Positions 1-6,376 of a stretch of DNA of 13,348 nt are shown in pieces. The translations under genes and the position numbers were made by a program. The stretch is from Flavobacteriaceae bacterium (GTDB taxonomy: Bacteria > Bacteroidota > Bacteroidia > Flavobacteriales > Flavobacteriaceae), in NCBI GenBank assembly GCA_020435885.1, contig JAGQYU010000006.1, positions 337-13,684 on the forward strand. The letters run 5' to 3'. How positions within the stretch are numbered: position 1 is the stretch's first letter; every line of letters starts with the position of its first letter. The notes beneath the pieces are model-generated. The model was not told where the DNA came from, made no database searches, and saw nothing but the letters and a program-made list of their open reading frames with translations.

Positions 1-1148
1 TATCCCAAAGCCAAAATAGTAAAAATCACTATAAAAACATTCATAGTTCTAAACTCCACAGGGTAGGCCAGCGATTCGGTTATCATCCACATACCAAAGT
101 TTTTTTGTGCTAATACAATAGCAATGCCTATTAGAACACCTATTAGCATTCCAAAAAAGGTGAGTAAAAAGCCCTGATAGATAAATATTCTTCTAACATC
201 ATTTAACTGAGCTCCTAAATTGAATAATGTCTTTAGGTTTTCTTTTTTATCGAGGATCATCATTACAATAGCACCTATAACATTGAACAATGCTATGATA
301 AGTATAAGTGTAAAAACTAGATACGAAACCAAATTTTCCGTATTGAGCATTTTATAAAAAACTGCATTCAACTGCTCTCTGGTCTGTATCTTAAAATCAA
401 TCCCCAGTTTATCAGAAAGTTCGGCTATTACTTTTTCTCTATCTGCATTTGGTTGTAGTTTTAACTCGATTCCTGAAATCTGATCAGGTTCATAATTCAG
501 TAGCTGTTGCACTAATGGCAATTGCGCAAAAACATATTTTTTGTCCAATTCTTCCGTTAAGCGGAATATCCCTACAGGTTGTAGATCTATCTGGCTAAAA
601 GCCGTTTTAGGGTTAGAAATATACCCTTTGCCTGGTTTAGGCACATATACTTTTAAAGACTCTAAATAATCATATGTTCCTAATGACAAAGTTGAAGAAA
701 CTCCATTGCCTATTACCACCGTTTGGGCAGCTTCTGTATCAAACCACTCACCAATATAAATGGCAGTATCAATATTATTGACCGTTAAATAATTAGCATC
801 AACTCCTTTAATATTGGCTATATACGATTTATCCTTATAACTTAAAAAAGCACGTTCATCAACTATTTTGCTGTATGCCGCAATATCTTCACTTTGAAGC
901 ATATCAGCTAAGTTATCCGTAAACTGAAAAGACTTTCCTTTTTCGGAAGAAATTTTTAGATCGGGATCTGCAATTCTGATAAAATCTAAACTGAACTCTT
1001 TCAATCCGCTAAAGACAGAAAGTACTATAAACAAAGCTACCGTACCAACAATTACACCCACAGCCGCTATTAGTGTGATGATATTAATAGCATTGTTGCT
1101 GTTTTTTGTAAACAGATACCTTTTAGCTATGTACAGAGGAAAGCGCAA
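1..1148 (-). CDS. LolC/LolE-type ABC transporter permease (lipoprotein release), 3' end missing
   Basis: This is an inner-membrane permease of the FtsX/MacB family, most like LolC/LolE, which extract lipoproteins from the inner membrane for delivery to the outer membrane with a LolD ATPase (not in this window). Hand translation of the minus strand gives 382 codons without a stop up to the window edge. A first membrane segment lies at about residues 20-45, a large periplasmic domain at about 46-270, further segments at about 270-298 and 319-347, and the last one begins near 368. Only about 20 residues should be missing compared with a usual length near 400. The start is a TTG, which gives the family-typical N-terminus MRFPLYIAKRYLF. 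The in-frame codons upstream reach a TGA after three codons and include no ATG. It begins one base after the rbfA stop, so it is probably co-transcribed and translationally coupled with rbfA. LolC and LolE cannot be told apart here. Confidence 0.88.
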   Translation of the reverse strand, partial: MRFPLYIAKRYLFTKNSNNAINIITLIAAVGVIVGTVALFIVLSVFSGLKEFSLDFIRIADPDLKISSEKGKSFQFTDNLADMLQSEDIAAYSKIVDERAFLSYKDKSYIANIKGVDANYLTVNNIDTAIYIGEWFDTEAAQTVVIGNGVSSTLSLGTYDYLESLKVYVPKPGKGYISNPKTAFSQIDLQPVGIFRLTEELDKKYVFAQLPLVQQLLNYEPDQISGIELKLQPNADREKVIAELSDKLGIDFKIQTREQLNAVFYKMLNTENLVSYLVFTLILIIALFNVIGAIVMMILDKKENLKTLFNLGAQLNDVRRIFIYQGFLLTFFGMLIGVLIGIAIVLAQKNFGMWMITESLAYPVEFRTMNVFIVIFTILALG

Positions 1149-1149
1149 C

Positions 1150-1542
1150 TTATTTTTTCAATCTTTTATCAAGAATGTCCGGGTTTTTGATAGGATTATC
1201 AGATTTACCTTTTAAAGACTTGTCAATATCTTCAATATAATCTAATGTATCATCCAAATAAAATAGTAGTTCCGGCATTCTTCGTAATTGATTTCTGGTT
1301 CTATGAGCCAGTTCATGTCTGATAGTGGCCGTATTTGATTTGATGCCTTCTATAATTTCGTCTCTCTTAGCCTGCGGAAAAATACTGATAGACACTTTTG
1401 CTATGGACAGATCAGAAGTAACACTAACATTGGTTACTGAAATAATTATGCCCTTCATTCCATCTTTTGCGGCATTTTGCAAAATATCTACCAAATCTTT
1501 CTGTAAAACTCCGGCAATCTTTTTTTGTCTGTTTGTTTCCAT
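1150..1542 (-). CDS. rbfA: Ribosome-binding factor A
   Basis: RbfA is a small cytoplasmic KH-fold protein that binds the 30S subunit and helps maturation of the 16S rRNA 5' region, notably during cold adaptation. The 130-residue product has the family's usual length. It shows the N-terminal helix (RQKKIAGVLQKDL), a central beta-rich stretch (about residues 32-55, IIISVTNVSVTSDLSIAKVS) and the typical C-terminal block with IRHELAHRTRNQLRRMPEL followed by FYLDDTLDY (about 74-102). A basic tail ends in KRLKK. The ATG at 1542 is preferred because a -7 promoter element sits only four bases upstream of it. It is first in an apparent two-gene transcription unit with the lipoprotein-release permease and is divergent from mce. 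Confidence 0.93.
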   Translation of the reverse strand: METNRQKKIAGVLQKDLVDILQNAAKDGMKGIIISVTNVSVTSDLSIAKVSISIFPQAKRDEIIEGIKSNTATIRHELAHRTRNQLRRMPELLFYLDDTLDYIEDIDKSLKGKSDNPIKNPDILDKRLKK

Positions 1543-1546
1543 AATG

Positions 1547-1554
1547 CAAAAATA
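1547..1554 (-). promoter_or_regulatory. Candidate Bacteroidota -7 element for rbfA
   Basis: On the minus strand the sequence reads TATTTTTG, an exact match to TAnnTTTG, the -7 element recognised by the Bacteroidota primary sigma factor. Only four bases separate it from the rbfA ATG, so a transcript started at the usual distance would be leaderless or nearly so. No clear -33 TTG is found 17-23 bases upstream. Confidence 0.5.
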
Positions 1555-1579
1555 CGCTTTAAAACCATTCTAAATTCCA

Positions 1580-1587
1580 TATTTTTG
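1580..1587 (+). promoter_or_regulatory. Candidate Bacteroidota -7 element for the mce-ftsX-uppP-truB run
   Basis: TATTTTTG matches TAnnTTTG exactly and lies 12 bases before the mce ATG, which predicts a 5' leader of only a few bases. Around 1558-1560 there is just a TTT at about the -33 position. The element overlaps an 8-base inverted repeat at 1579-1598. Confidence 0.5.
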
Positions 1588-1599
1588 TATAAAAATATC

Positions 1600-2007
1600 A
1601 TGGATAAAATAGAACATATCGGCATCGCTGTAAAAGACCTTGAAAAGTCTAATGAATTGTTTTCCAAATTGTTTGGACAACCTCATTATAAAATTGAAGA
1701 AGTTGCCAGCGAAGGTGTAAAAACCTCTTTCTTTAAAACCGGACCAAACAAAATTGAACTGCTTGAAGCTACCAATGCTGATAGCCCTATTGCTAAATTT
1801 ATTGAGAAAAAAGGCGAAGGAATACATCATATAGCTTTTGCCGTAACTGATATTGAAAGCGAAATTGCTAGGTTAGAAAATGAAGGTTTTACTATTCTAA
1901 ATACTACTCCAAAAAAAGGTGCCGATAATAAATTGGTGGCTTTTTTACACCCAAAAACCACAAACGGAGTTCTGATTGAATTATGCCAAGAAATTGAACA
2001 TAAATAA
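1600..2007 (+). CDS. mce: Methylmalonyl-CoA epimerase
   Basis: This VOC-superfamily metalloenzyme interconverts the (R) and (S) forms of methylmalonyl-CoA, linking propionyl-CoA and succinyl-CoA metabolism. The 135-residue protein contains two VOC beta-alpha-beta-beta-beta modules. Metal-binding positions are visible as H6 in HIGIAVKDL, H76/H77 in GEGIHHIAFAV and E127 in GVLIELCQ. The residue pattern NKIELLEA near 50-57 is also family-typical. The frame is open upstream to 1525, but that extension overlaps the divergent rbfA and the promoter. The ATG at 1600 gives MDKIEHIGIAV, the expected N-terminus, so I chose it. The gene is followed by ftsX after 31 bases. No methylmalonyl-CoA mutase gene is in the window. 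Confidence 0.93.
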   Translation: MDKIEHIGIAVKDLEKSNELFSKLFGQPHYKIEEVASEGVKTSFFKTGPNKIELLEATNADSPIAKFIEKKGEGIHHIAFAVTDIESEIARLENEGFTILNTTPKKGADNKLVAFLHPKTTNGVLIELCQEIEHK

Positions 2008-2038
2008 GTATATTGCAGCCAAATTTTAGCAACTGATA

Positions 2039-2917
2039 ATGAGCACTTCTTTTGAAAAATATCAAAAAAGAAAATTAAAATCGTCTTACTTTTCTGTAAT
2101 TCTCAGCATTGCTTTTGTGCTTTTTATGTTAGGTTTATTTGGCCTTTTGGTACTTAATACAAAAAAAATATCCGATTACTTTAAAGAGCAGGCTTCCATC
2201 ACTATCTTTTTAAAAGACGAAGCTGATAGTCAAGAAGTTAAAAATCTACAGACTTTACTTAAAAGTGAAGCATTTACTAAATCAATCATATATATTTCTA
2301 AAGAAGAAGCTGCTGAAATTGCCAAAAAAGAGAATGGTGAAGATTTTATGGAATTTTTAGGGTACAACCCTTTAAAAAATGCCATAGACCTTTATTTAAA
2401 AGCCGATTATGTTTCTACCGAAAAAATGGCTGAAATTGAAAATGAACTTGTTAAAAACAATGTAGTTCATGAAGTTTCTTATGATAAACCGCTTATTTCT
2501 TTATTGAACGAAAACATTAAAAAGATAAGTCTTTGGATATTGATCTTTAGTGGCATCTTTACTTTTATTGCCATGTTGTTGATCAGCAACTCCATTCGGT
2601 TATCAGTCTATGCAAAAAGATTTACCATAAAAACCATGCAAATGGTAGGCGCCACCAAACGTTTTATACGCAAACCTTTTGTGTTGAGCAGTATTAAATT
2701 AGGGGCATTGGGCTCTATTGTTGCACTGATAGCGTTGGCTATAGCACTTTATTATCTGAATAAAAATTTTCCACAATTCGGATTTTTAGAAAATAGAGAA
2801 TTACTCGGAATTTTATTCGGAAGCATTTTCCTATTAGGTATTTTAATTACATGGATAAGTGCTTTTTTTGCAACACAACGTTTTTTAAATCTTAGAACCG
2901 ATCAATTATATTACTAA
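2039..2917 (+). CDS. ftsX: Cell division protein FtsX
   Basis: FtsX is the membrane partner of the ATPase FtsE and couples divisome activity to control of peptidoglycan hydrolases. The 292-residue product has the FtsX topology: a short cytoplasmic N-terminus, a membrane segment at about 19-40, a periplasmic domain at about 41-160, then three membrane segments at about 163-184, 218-240 and 255-277. The conserved block after the second segment, SNSIRLSVYAKRF continuing to MQMVGATKRFIRKPF (about 183-213), identifies the family. No ftsE lies next to it, so the ATPase must be encoded elsewhere. The next gene begins one base after the stop codon, which suggests coupled expression with the DUF3098-type gene and uppP. 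Confidence 0.93.
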   Translation: MSTSFEKYQKRKLKSSYFSVILSIAFVLFMLGLFGLLVLNTKKISDYFKEQASITIFLKDEADSQEVKNLQTLLKSEAFTKSIIYISKEEAAEIAKKENGEDFMEFLGYNPLKNAIDLYLKADYVSTEKMAEIENELVKNNVVHEVSYDKPLISLLNENIKKISLWILIFSGIFTFIAMLLISNSIRLSVYAKRFTIKTMQMVGATKRFIRKPFVLSSIKLGALGSIVALIALAIALYYLNKNFPQFGFLENRELLGILFGSIFLLGILITWISAFFATQRFLNLRTDQLYY

Positions 2918-2918
2918 A

Positions 2919-3167
2919 ATGGCTAAAAAAGATACCAATAAACCAACACATGAGTTTCTTTTCGGAAAACGCAACTATATAATAATGCTTATTGGTATTG
3001 TTATTATTGCCATTGGTTTTGCTTTAATGGCCGGTGGAGGTAGTGATGATCCTGCTGTTTTTAATGAAGATATCTACAATTTTCAAAGAATACGATTAGC
3101 GCCAACACTCGTAATTATTGGGTTGGCAATAGAGATCTATGCTATTTTAGCAAATCCTAATAAATAA
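2919..3167 (+). CDS. Small DUF3098-type membrane protein
   Basis: This 82-residue protein has two predicted membrane helices, at about residues 20-38 (YIIMLIGIVIIAIGFALMA) and 61-77. They are separated by a short glycine- and acid-rich loop (GGGSDDPAVFNEDIYNFQRIRLAP, quoted in part: GGGSDDP, then NEDIY, then FQRIRL). The N-terminus is basic and polar, so both ends are probably cytoplasmic. I recognise it as the DUF3098-like protein that sits between ftsX and uppP in many Flavobacteriaceae. Its function is unknown. It starts one base after the ftsX stop, and its own stop overlaps the uppP start by one base (TAATG), so it is very likely translated together with both. A role in division or envelope assembly is only inferred from this position. 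Confidence 0.85.
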   Translation: MAKKDTNKPTHEFLFGKRNYIIMLIGIVIIAIGFALMAGGGSDDPAVFNEDIYNFQRIRLAPTLVIIGLAIEIYAILANPNK

Positions 3168-3961
3168 TGAGCTACTTAGAAAGCATCATTTTAGGGTTAA
3201 TTCAAGGGTTGACCGAGTTTTTACCGGTTTCTTCCAGTGGACATTTAGAATTGATGAAAGCCCTATTTGGCGATCAATCTTTGCCGCAAGAAAGCCTCAC
3301 ATTTACAGTAGTACTACATTTTGCAACAGCTTTAAGCACTTTACTAGTTTTTAGAGATGAAGTTCTTCAAATCATCAAAGGAATTTTTCAATTTAAGTGG
3401 AATGATGAAATGAAATTTTCATTGAAAATCATCATTTCCATGATTCCAGCAGTTATTATCGGCCTTTTATTTGAAAAAGAACTGGAAAGTTTTTTCAACG
3501 GAAAAATACTACTGGTTGGAGCCATGTTAATTGTAACTGCCATTTTATTGCTTTTGGCTGATAAAGCCAAAAACACTAACAAAAGTGTTTCGTACCAAAA
3601 CTCTTTCATCATAGGTTTATCGCAAGCTATCGCTATGCTCCCGGGTATTTCTAGATCAGGAGCTACTATCTCAACATCAGTTTTACTGGGCATAGACAGA
3701 ACAAAAGCCGCACGTTTTTCTTTCCTTATGGTAGTGCCATTGATCTTAGGAAAAGTAGCAAAAGATATATTAAGTGGTGAAATTAGTTTCGAGAGTACTC
3801 AATTACCTCAAATGACTGTCGGTTTTATAGCCGCTTTCGTATCAGGTTTATTTGCTTGCAGTTGGATGATCACTTTAGTGAAAAAAAGCAAGCTCATCTA
3901 TTTTTCTATCTACTGTTTGATAATTGGTATCATTGCCATAATTGCCTCATTTATAAATTAA
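3167..3961 (+). CDS. uppP: Undecaprenyl-diphosphatase (UppP/BacA)
   Basis: This integral inner-membrane enzyme dephosphorylates undecaprenyl diphosphate to regenerate the lipid carrier for peptidoglycan and O-antigen synthesis. Overexpression gives bacitracin resistance in other bacteria. The 264-residue product carries the N-terminal active-site motif QGLTEFLPVSSSGH at residues 13-26 and the second motif PGISRSGATIS at 159-169, with the catalytic arginine at R163. The usual (E/Q)xxxE pair is present as Q13 and E17. Several hydrophobic helices follow, at about 84-101, 113-131, 183-196, 218-236 and 244-262. It overlaps the preceding small membrane protein gene by one base and is followed 13 bases later by truB. 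Confidence 0.95.
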   Translation: MSYLESIILGLIQGLTEFLPVSSSGHLELMKALFGDQSLPQESLTFTVVLHFATALSTLLVFRDEVLQIIKGIFQFKWNDEMKFSLKIIISMIPAVIIGLLFEKELESFFNGKILLVGAMLIVTAILLLLADKAKNTNKSVSYQNSFIIGLSQAIAMLPGISRSGATISTSVLLGIDRTKAARFSFLMVVPLILGKVAKDILSGEISFESTQLPQMTVGFIAAFVSGLFACSWMITLVKKSKLIYFSIYCLIIGIIAIIASFIN

Positions 3962-3974
3962 ACACTCTTTATAA

Positions 3975-4667
3975 ATGACCGTTGAAGACATAAAGAACGG
4001 ACAAGTTTTATTGATTGATAAACCGTTGGAATGGACATCTTTTCAAGTCGTTAACAAACTCCGATGGGCTATAAAAAAACAGTTTAAATTAAAAAAAATA
4101 AAAGTTGGTCATGCCGGCACTTTAGATCCATTAGCAACTGGCTTACTGATTATCTGTACGGGGGCTTTCACCAAAAAAATAGAAACCTATCAAGCTCAGG
4201 AAAAAGAATATACAGGAACCTTTACATTGGGGGCTACCACACCTTCATACGACATGGAAACTGAAATTGATCAGCATTACCCTACTGAGCATTTATCAGA
4301 AGAAATCATCAAAAAAACAACTGAAAATTTTATTGGCGAAATTGAACAAAAACCTCCTATTTTTTCAGCAGTAAAAAAAGATGGTAAACGCTTATACGAA
4401 TTGGCCAGAGCCGGAGAAACCACTGAAATTAAGCCTAGAACCATTACCATAACTCAATTTGAAATAACCAATATTCAATTACCTGAAGTAGATTTTAGAG
4501 TTGTTTGTAGTAAAGGTACTTATATACGCTCATTGGCAAATGACTTTGGTATAGCATTGAATAGTGGCGCCTACCTTTCTAAACTAAGACGAACCCAGAT
4601 CGGTGATTTTTCTGTGAAAGATGCGCTTTCTATTGACGATTTCTTAAACCAACTGAGTAACTCCTAA
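3975..4667 (+). CDS. truB: tRNA pseudouridine(55) synthase TruB
   Basis: TruB converts U55 in the T-loop of tRNAs to pseudouridine. The 230-residue product includes the catalytic motif GHAGTLDPLATGLL at about 45-58, with D51 as the nucleophilic aspartate. The conserved Y79 lies in KEYTGTFTLG, followed by KPPIFSAVKKDGKRLYELAR at 126-145 and CSKGTYIRSLANDFG at 178-192. It is shorter than the E. coli enzyme (about 314 residues) because it ends soon after the catalytic domain and lacks most of a C-terminal PUA-like region. Short forms like this are usual in Bacteroidota. It is the last gene of the run that starts with mce, and its final 24 bases overlap the 3' end of the convergent thioredoxin-fold gene. 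Confidence 0.95.
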   Translation: MTVEDIKNGQVLLIDKPLEWTSFQVVNKLRWAIKKQFKLKKIKVGHAGTLDPLATGLLIICTGAFTKKIETYQAQEKEYTGTFTLGATTPSYDMETEIDQHYPTEHLSEEIIKKTTENFIGEIEQKPPIFSAVKKDGKRLYELARAGETTEIKPRTITITQFEITNIQLPEVDFRVVCSKGTYIRSLANDFGIALNSGAYLSKLRRTQIGDFSVKDALSIDDFLNQLSNS

Positions 4668-5249
4668 CAATTCAAGCAGTTCTTCAACTATTGCTTTTCC
4701 TTTGTTGGTATTATACCAAACTTGTGTGTCTTTTTTAATGGTATCATCCAACGTGCCGTGTTGCTCTTTATAAGCAATAATGATATCTGCAAGTTCTTTT
4801 GGCCTTGGTCCCCAAGTATTCAGTACTTCTAAGGTTTCTTTTTGGAGCATTATTAGTTTTGGGATGGCTTTACCTCCATTTGTTAAAAAATGATTCATCA
4901 ATGCTTCATTTTCATCTCTTAAAACAATTTTCATATCTATGGAAGCCGTTTCGGCAATTGCATTCATAATCGGGACACTTTGAGAAGCATCTCCACACCA
5001 ACCTTCAGTAATTACAAGCCACAGATAGTCAACATCCAATTTTTTAAGTGCATCAGTTGTTTCATCATCTAAATGAAAAGTTTTATCAAGCCTTTTCATT
5101 CTACTGTCGTTTAACTTACTGTAATTCAATAACTCTTCCGACTGAGTGCTTGAAGTAGATTTACCTTCATTTAGAAGATCAGTTACCAATCTTCTGTATT
5201 CTGAATATGTAATAGATCTTTGAAGACTTTCTTGTAGGATATCTTTCAT
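4644..5249 (-). CDS. Thioredoxin-fold family protein with single active-site cysteine
   Basis: This 201-residue cytoplasmic protein has no signal peptide. An N-terminal helical part (residues 1-70) contains the family-typical stretch TQSEELLNYSKLNDSRMKRL. A thioredoxin-like fold follows, with TEGWCGDASQ at 81-90 and the probable cis-proline P130 in GGKAIPKLI. The active site reads W84-C85-G86-D87, so the second cysteine of a CxxC motif is replaced by aspartate. It cannot work as a classical dithiol oxidoreductase, and a monothiol, peroxidase-like or binding role is possible. The conserved NTWGPRP segment (144-150) is typical of this Bacteroidota family. The frame extends to a TTG at 5276, but that codon lies inside the -7 promoter element, so the ATG at 5249 was chosen. 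It lies downstream of the threonine dehydrogenase gene. Confidence 0.85.
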   Translation of the reverse strand: MKDILQESLQRSITYSEYRRLVTDLLNEGKSTSSTQSEELLNYSKLNDSRMKRLDKTFHLDDETTDALKKLDVDYLWLVITEGWCGDASQSVPIMNAIAETASIDMKIVLRDENEALMNHFLTNGGKAIPKLIMLQKETLEVLNTWGPRPKELADIIIAYKEQHGTLDDTIKKDTQVWYNTNKGKAIVEELLELLGVTQLV

Positions 5250-5273
5250 GTAATGGTAGAATTTAAAACGGTG

Positions 5274-5281
5274 CAAACTTA
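5274..5281 (-). promoter_or_regulatory. Candidate -7 element for the thioredoxin-fold gene
   Basis: The minus strand reads TAAGTTTG, an exact TAnnTTTG match, 24 bases upstream of the ATG at 5249. That leaves a normal leader of roughly 18-20 bases. Its TTG is also the alternative upstream start codon, which argues against that start. Read-through from the upstream dehydrogenase gene is also possible. Confidence 0.5.
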
Positions 5282-5303
5282 TGTAAACTTGTATTAAATT
5301 AAG

Positions 5304-6251
5304 TTACATAATATACATTTCTTTTAAATTCTTTAGCATAGTTTGCGTCATCTTAGCAAGATTGAAAGTAGGTTTCCAATCCCAGTCTTCCCTTGCTTTT
5401 GAATCGTCAATGCTTTCCGGCCAAGTATCAGCAATTTGCTGCCTGAAATCAGGTGAATACGTTATTTTAAAATCCGGATAGTATTTTTTGATGGAATCGG
5501 CTATTTCTGCCGGAGTAAAATCCATTGCAGCTATATTGTAGGATAGGTATTCTTTAGGCTCGGTCGCTTGCATGAAATCTATGGTTGCTTTTATAGCATC
5601 ATCCATATACATCATAGGCAACCTTGAATTTTCGCTTAAAAAAGAACTGTATGCGTTGTTTGCTATTGCCTCGTGATAAATCTCTACGGCATAGTCTGTT
5701 GTTCCTCCTCCGGGTTTGGTTTTCCAACTTATGATTCCCGGATAGCGGACACTCCTTACATCAACTTTGTATTTATTTTTATAATATGCGCACCAACGTT
5801 CGCCTGCTAATTTACTGATCCCATAAACCGTTGTAGGTTCCATAACAGTAGTTTGGGGCGTTAGCTTTCTAGGTGTTGTTGGTCCAAAAATGGCAATTGA
5901 ACTCGGCCAAAATACTTTTTTAACAACACCTTCTTTTGCTAATTCCAGCACATTTAATAACGAACCCATGTTTAAGTTCCATGCCTTGTCAGGGAATTTC
6001 TCTGCAACTACGGATAGCATTGCCGCCATCAAATACACTTCCGTAACTTTATATTTTTCTATAATTGCCGATATAGCATTTTTATCGGTTGCGTCTATAA
6101 ATTCAAAAATGCCCGTTTCCATTAATTCGGCATTACCCTCTTTAATATCAGAAGCAATTACATTCTTTTTGCCGTAAATATCTCTTAATTTTAAGGTCAA
6201 TTCCGTTCCTATTTGACCGCAGGCTCCTAAAACAAGTATGGTATCCTTCAT
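5304..6251 (-). CDS. SDR-type L-threonine 3-dehydrogenase
   Basis: This NAD-dependent enzyme of the extended short-chain dehydrogenase (GalE-like) superfamily most likely oxidises L-threonine to 2-amino-3-ketobutyrate, which a ligase then splits to glycine and acetyl-CoA. The 315-residue product starts with the Rossmann motif GACGQIG (9-15). D35 at the end of the second strand is suited to NAD ribose binding. The active-site serine region is WPSSIAIFGP (115-124) and the catalytic pair is Y143 and K147 in VYGISKLAGERW. The segment YPGIISWKTKPGGGTTDYAV (170-189) is characteristic of the threonine dehydrogenase subfamily described in Flavobacterium, and separates it from sugar-nucleotide epimerases. 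It is unrelated to the zinc-dependent E. coli Tdh, so I give no symbol. No ketobutyrate ligase gene is nearby. Confidence 0.86.
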   Translation of the reverse strand: MKDTILVLGACGQIGTELTLKLRDIYGKKNVIASDIKEGNAELMETGIFEFIDATDKNAISAIIEKYKVTEVYLMAAMLSVVAEKFPDKAWNLNMGSLLNVLELAKEGVVKKVFWPSSIAIFGPTTPRKLTPQTTVMEPTTVYGISKLAGERWCAYYKNKYKVDVRSVRYPGIISWKTKPGGGTTDYAVEIYHEAIANNAYSSFLSENSRLPMMYMDDAIKATIDFMQATEPKEYLSYNIAAMDFTPAEIADSIKKYYPDFKITYSPDFRQQIADTWPESIDDSKAREDWDWKPTFNLAKMTQTMLKNLKEMYIM

Positions 6252-6273
6252 CTAAAAATAGTTGATAGCAGAG

Positions 6274-6281
6274 CAAAGATA
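6274..6281 (-). promoter_or_regulatory. Candidate -7 element for the threonine dehydrogenase gene
   Basis: The minus strand reads TATCTTTG, an exact TAnnTTTG match, 22 bases upstream of the ATG at 6251. That distance suits a leader of about 17 bases. No clear -33 TTG is seen. Confidence 0.55.
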
Positions 6282-6337
6282 ATTAATAAACAGATTGTTT
6301 AAACCGCTTTATATAGTTTTAGGAAATCAATATTTGT

Positions 6338-6345
6338 TACTTTTG
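6338..6345 (+). promoter_or_regulatory. Candidate -7 element for the lipoprotein gene
   Basis: TACTTTTG matches TAnnTTTG exactly and lies 31 bases before the ATG at 6377. With the element at 6274-6281 it makes the 125-base gap between the dehydrogenase and lipoprotein genes a divergent promoter region. Confidence 0.55.
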
Positions 6346-6376
6346 TTTGTTAGAAATTTTGCAACAAATTTTTAAA

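Noticed and set aside
1525..1599. An upstream extension of the epimerase frame adding 25 residues
   Set aside because: The extension overlaps the rbfA coding start on the other strand and both -7 elements, and the added residues do not belong to the family. The ATG at 1600 gives the conserved N-terminus.
5250..5303. Repeated AAACTT motifs and a weak inverted repeat between the threonine dehydrogenase and thioredoxin-fold genes
   Set aside because: The arms are about five bases with mismatches in an AT-rich gap and there is no T tract, so neither a terminator nor an operator is supported. The exact -7 element is the only convincing signal there.
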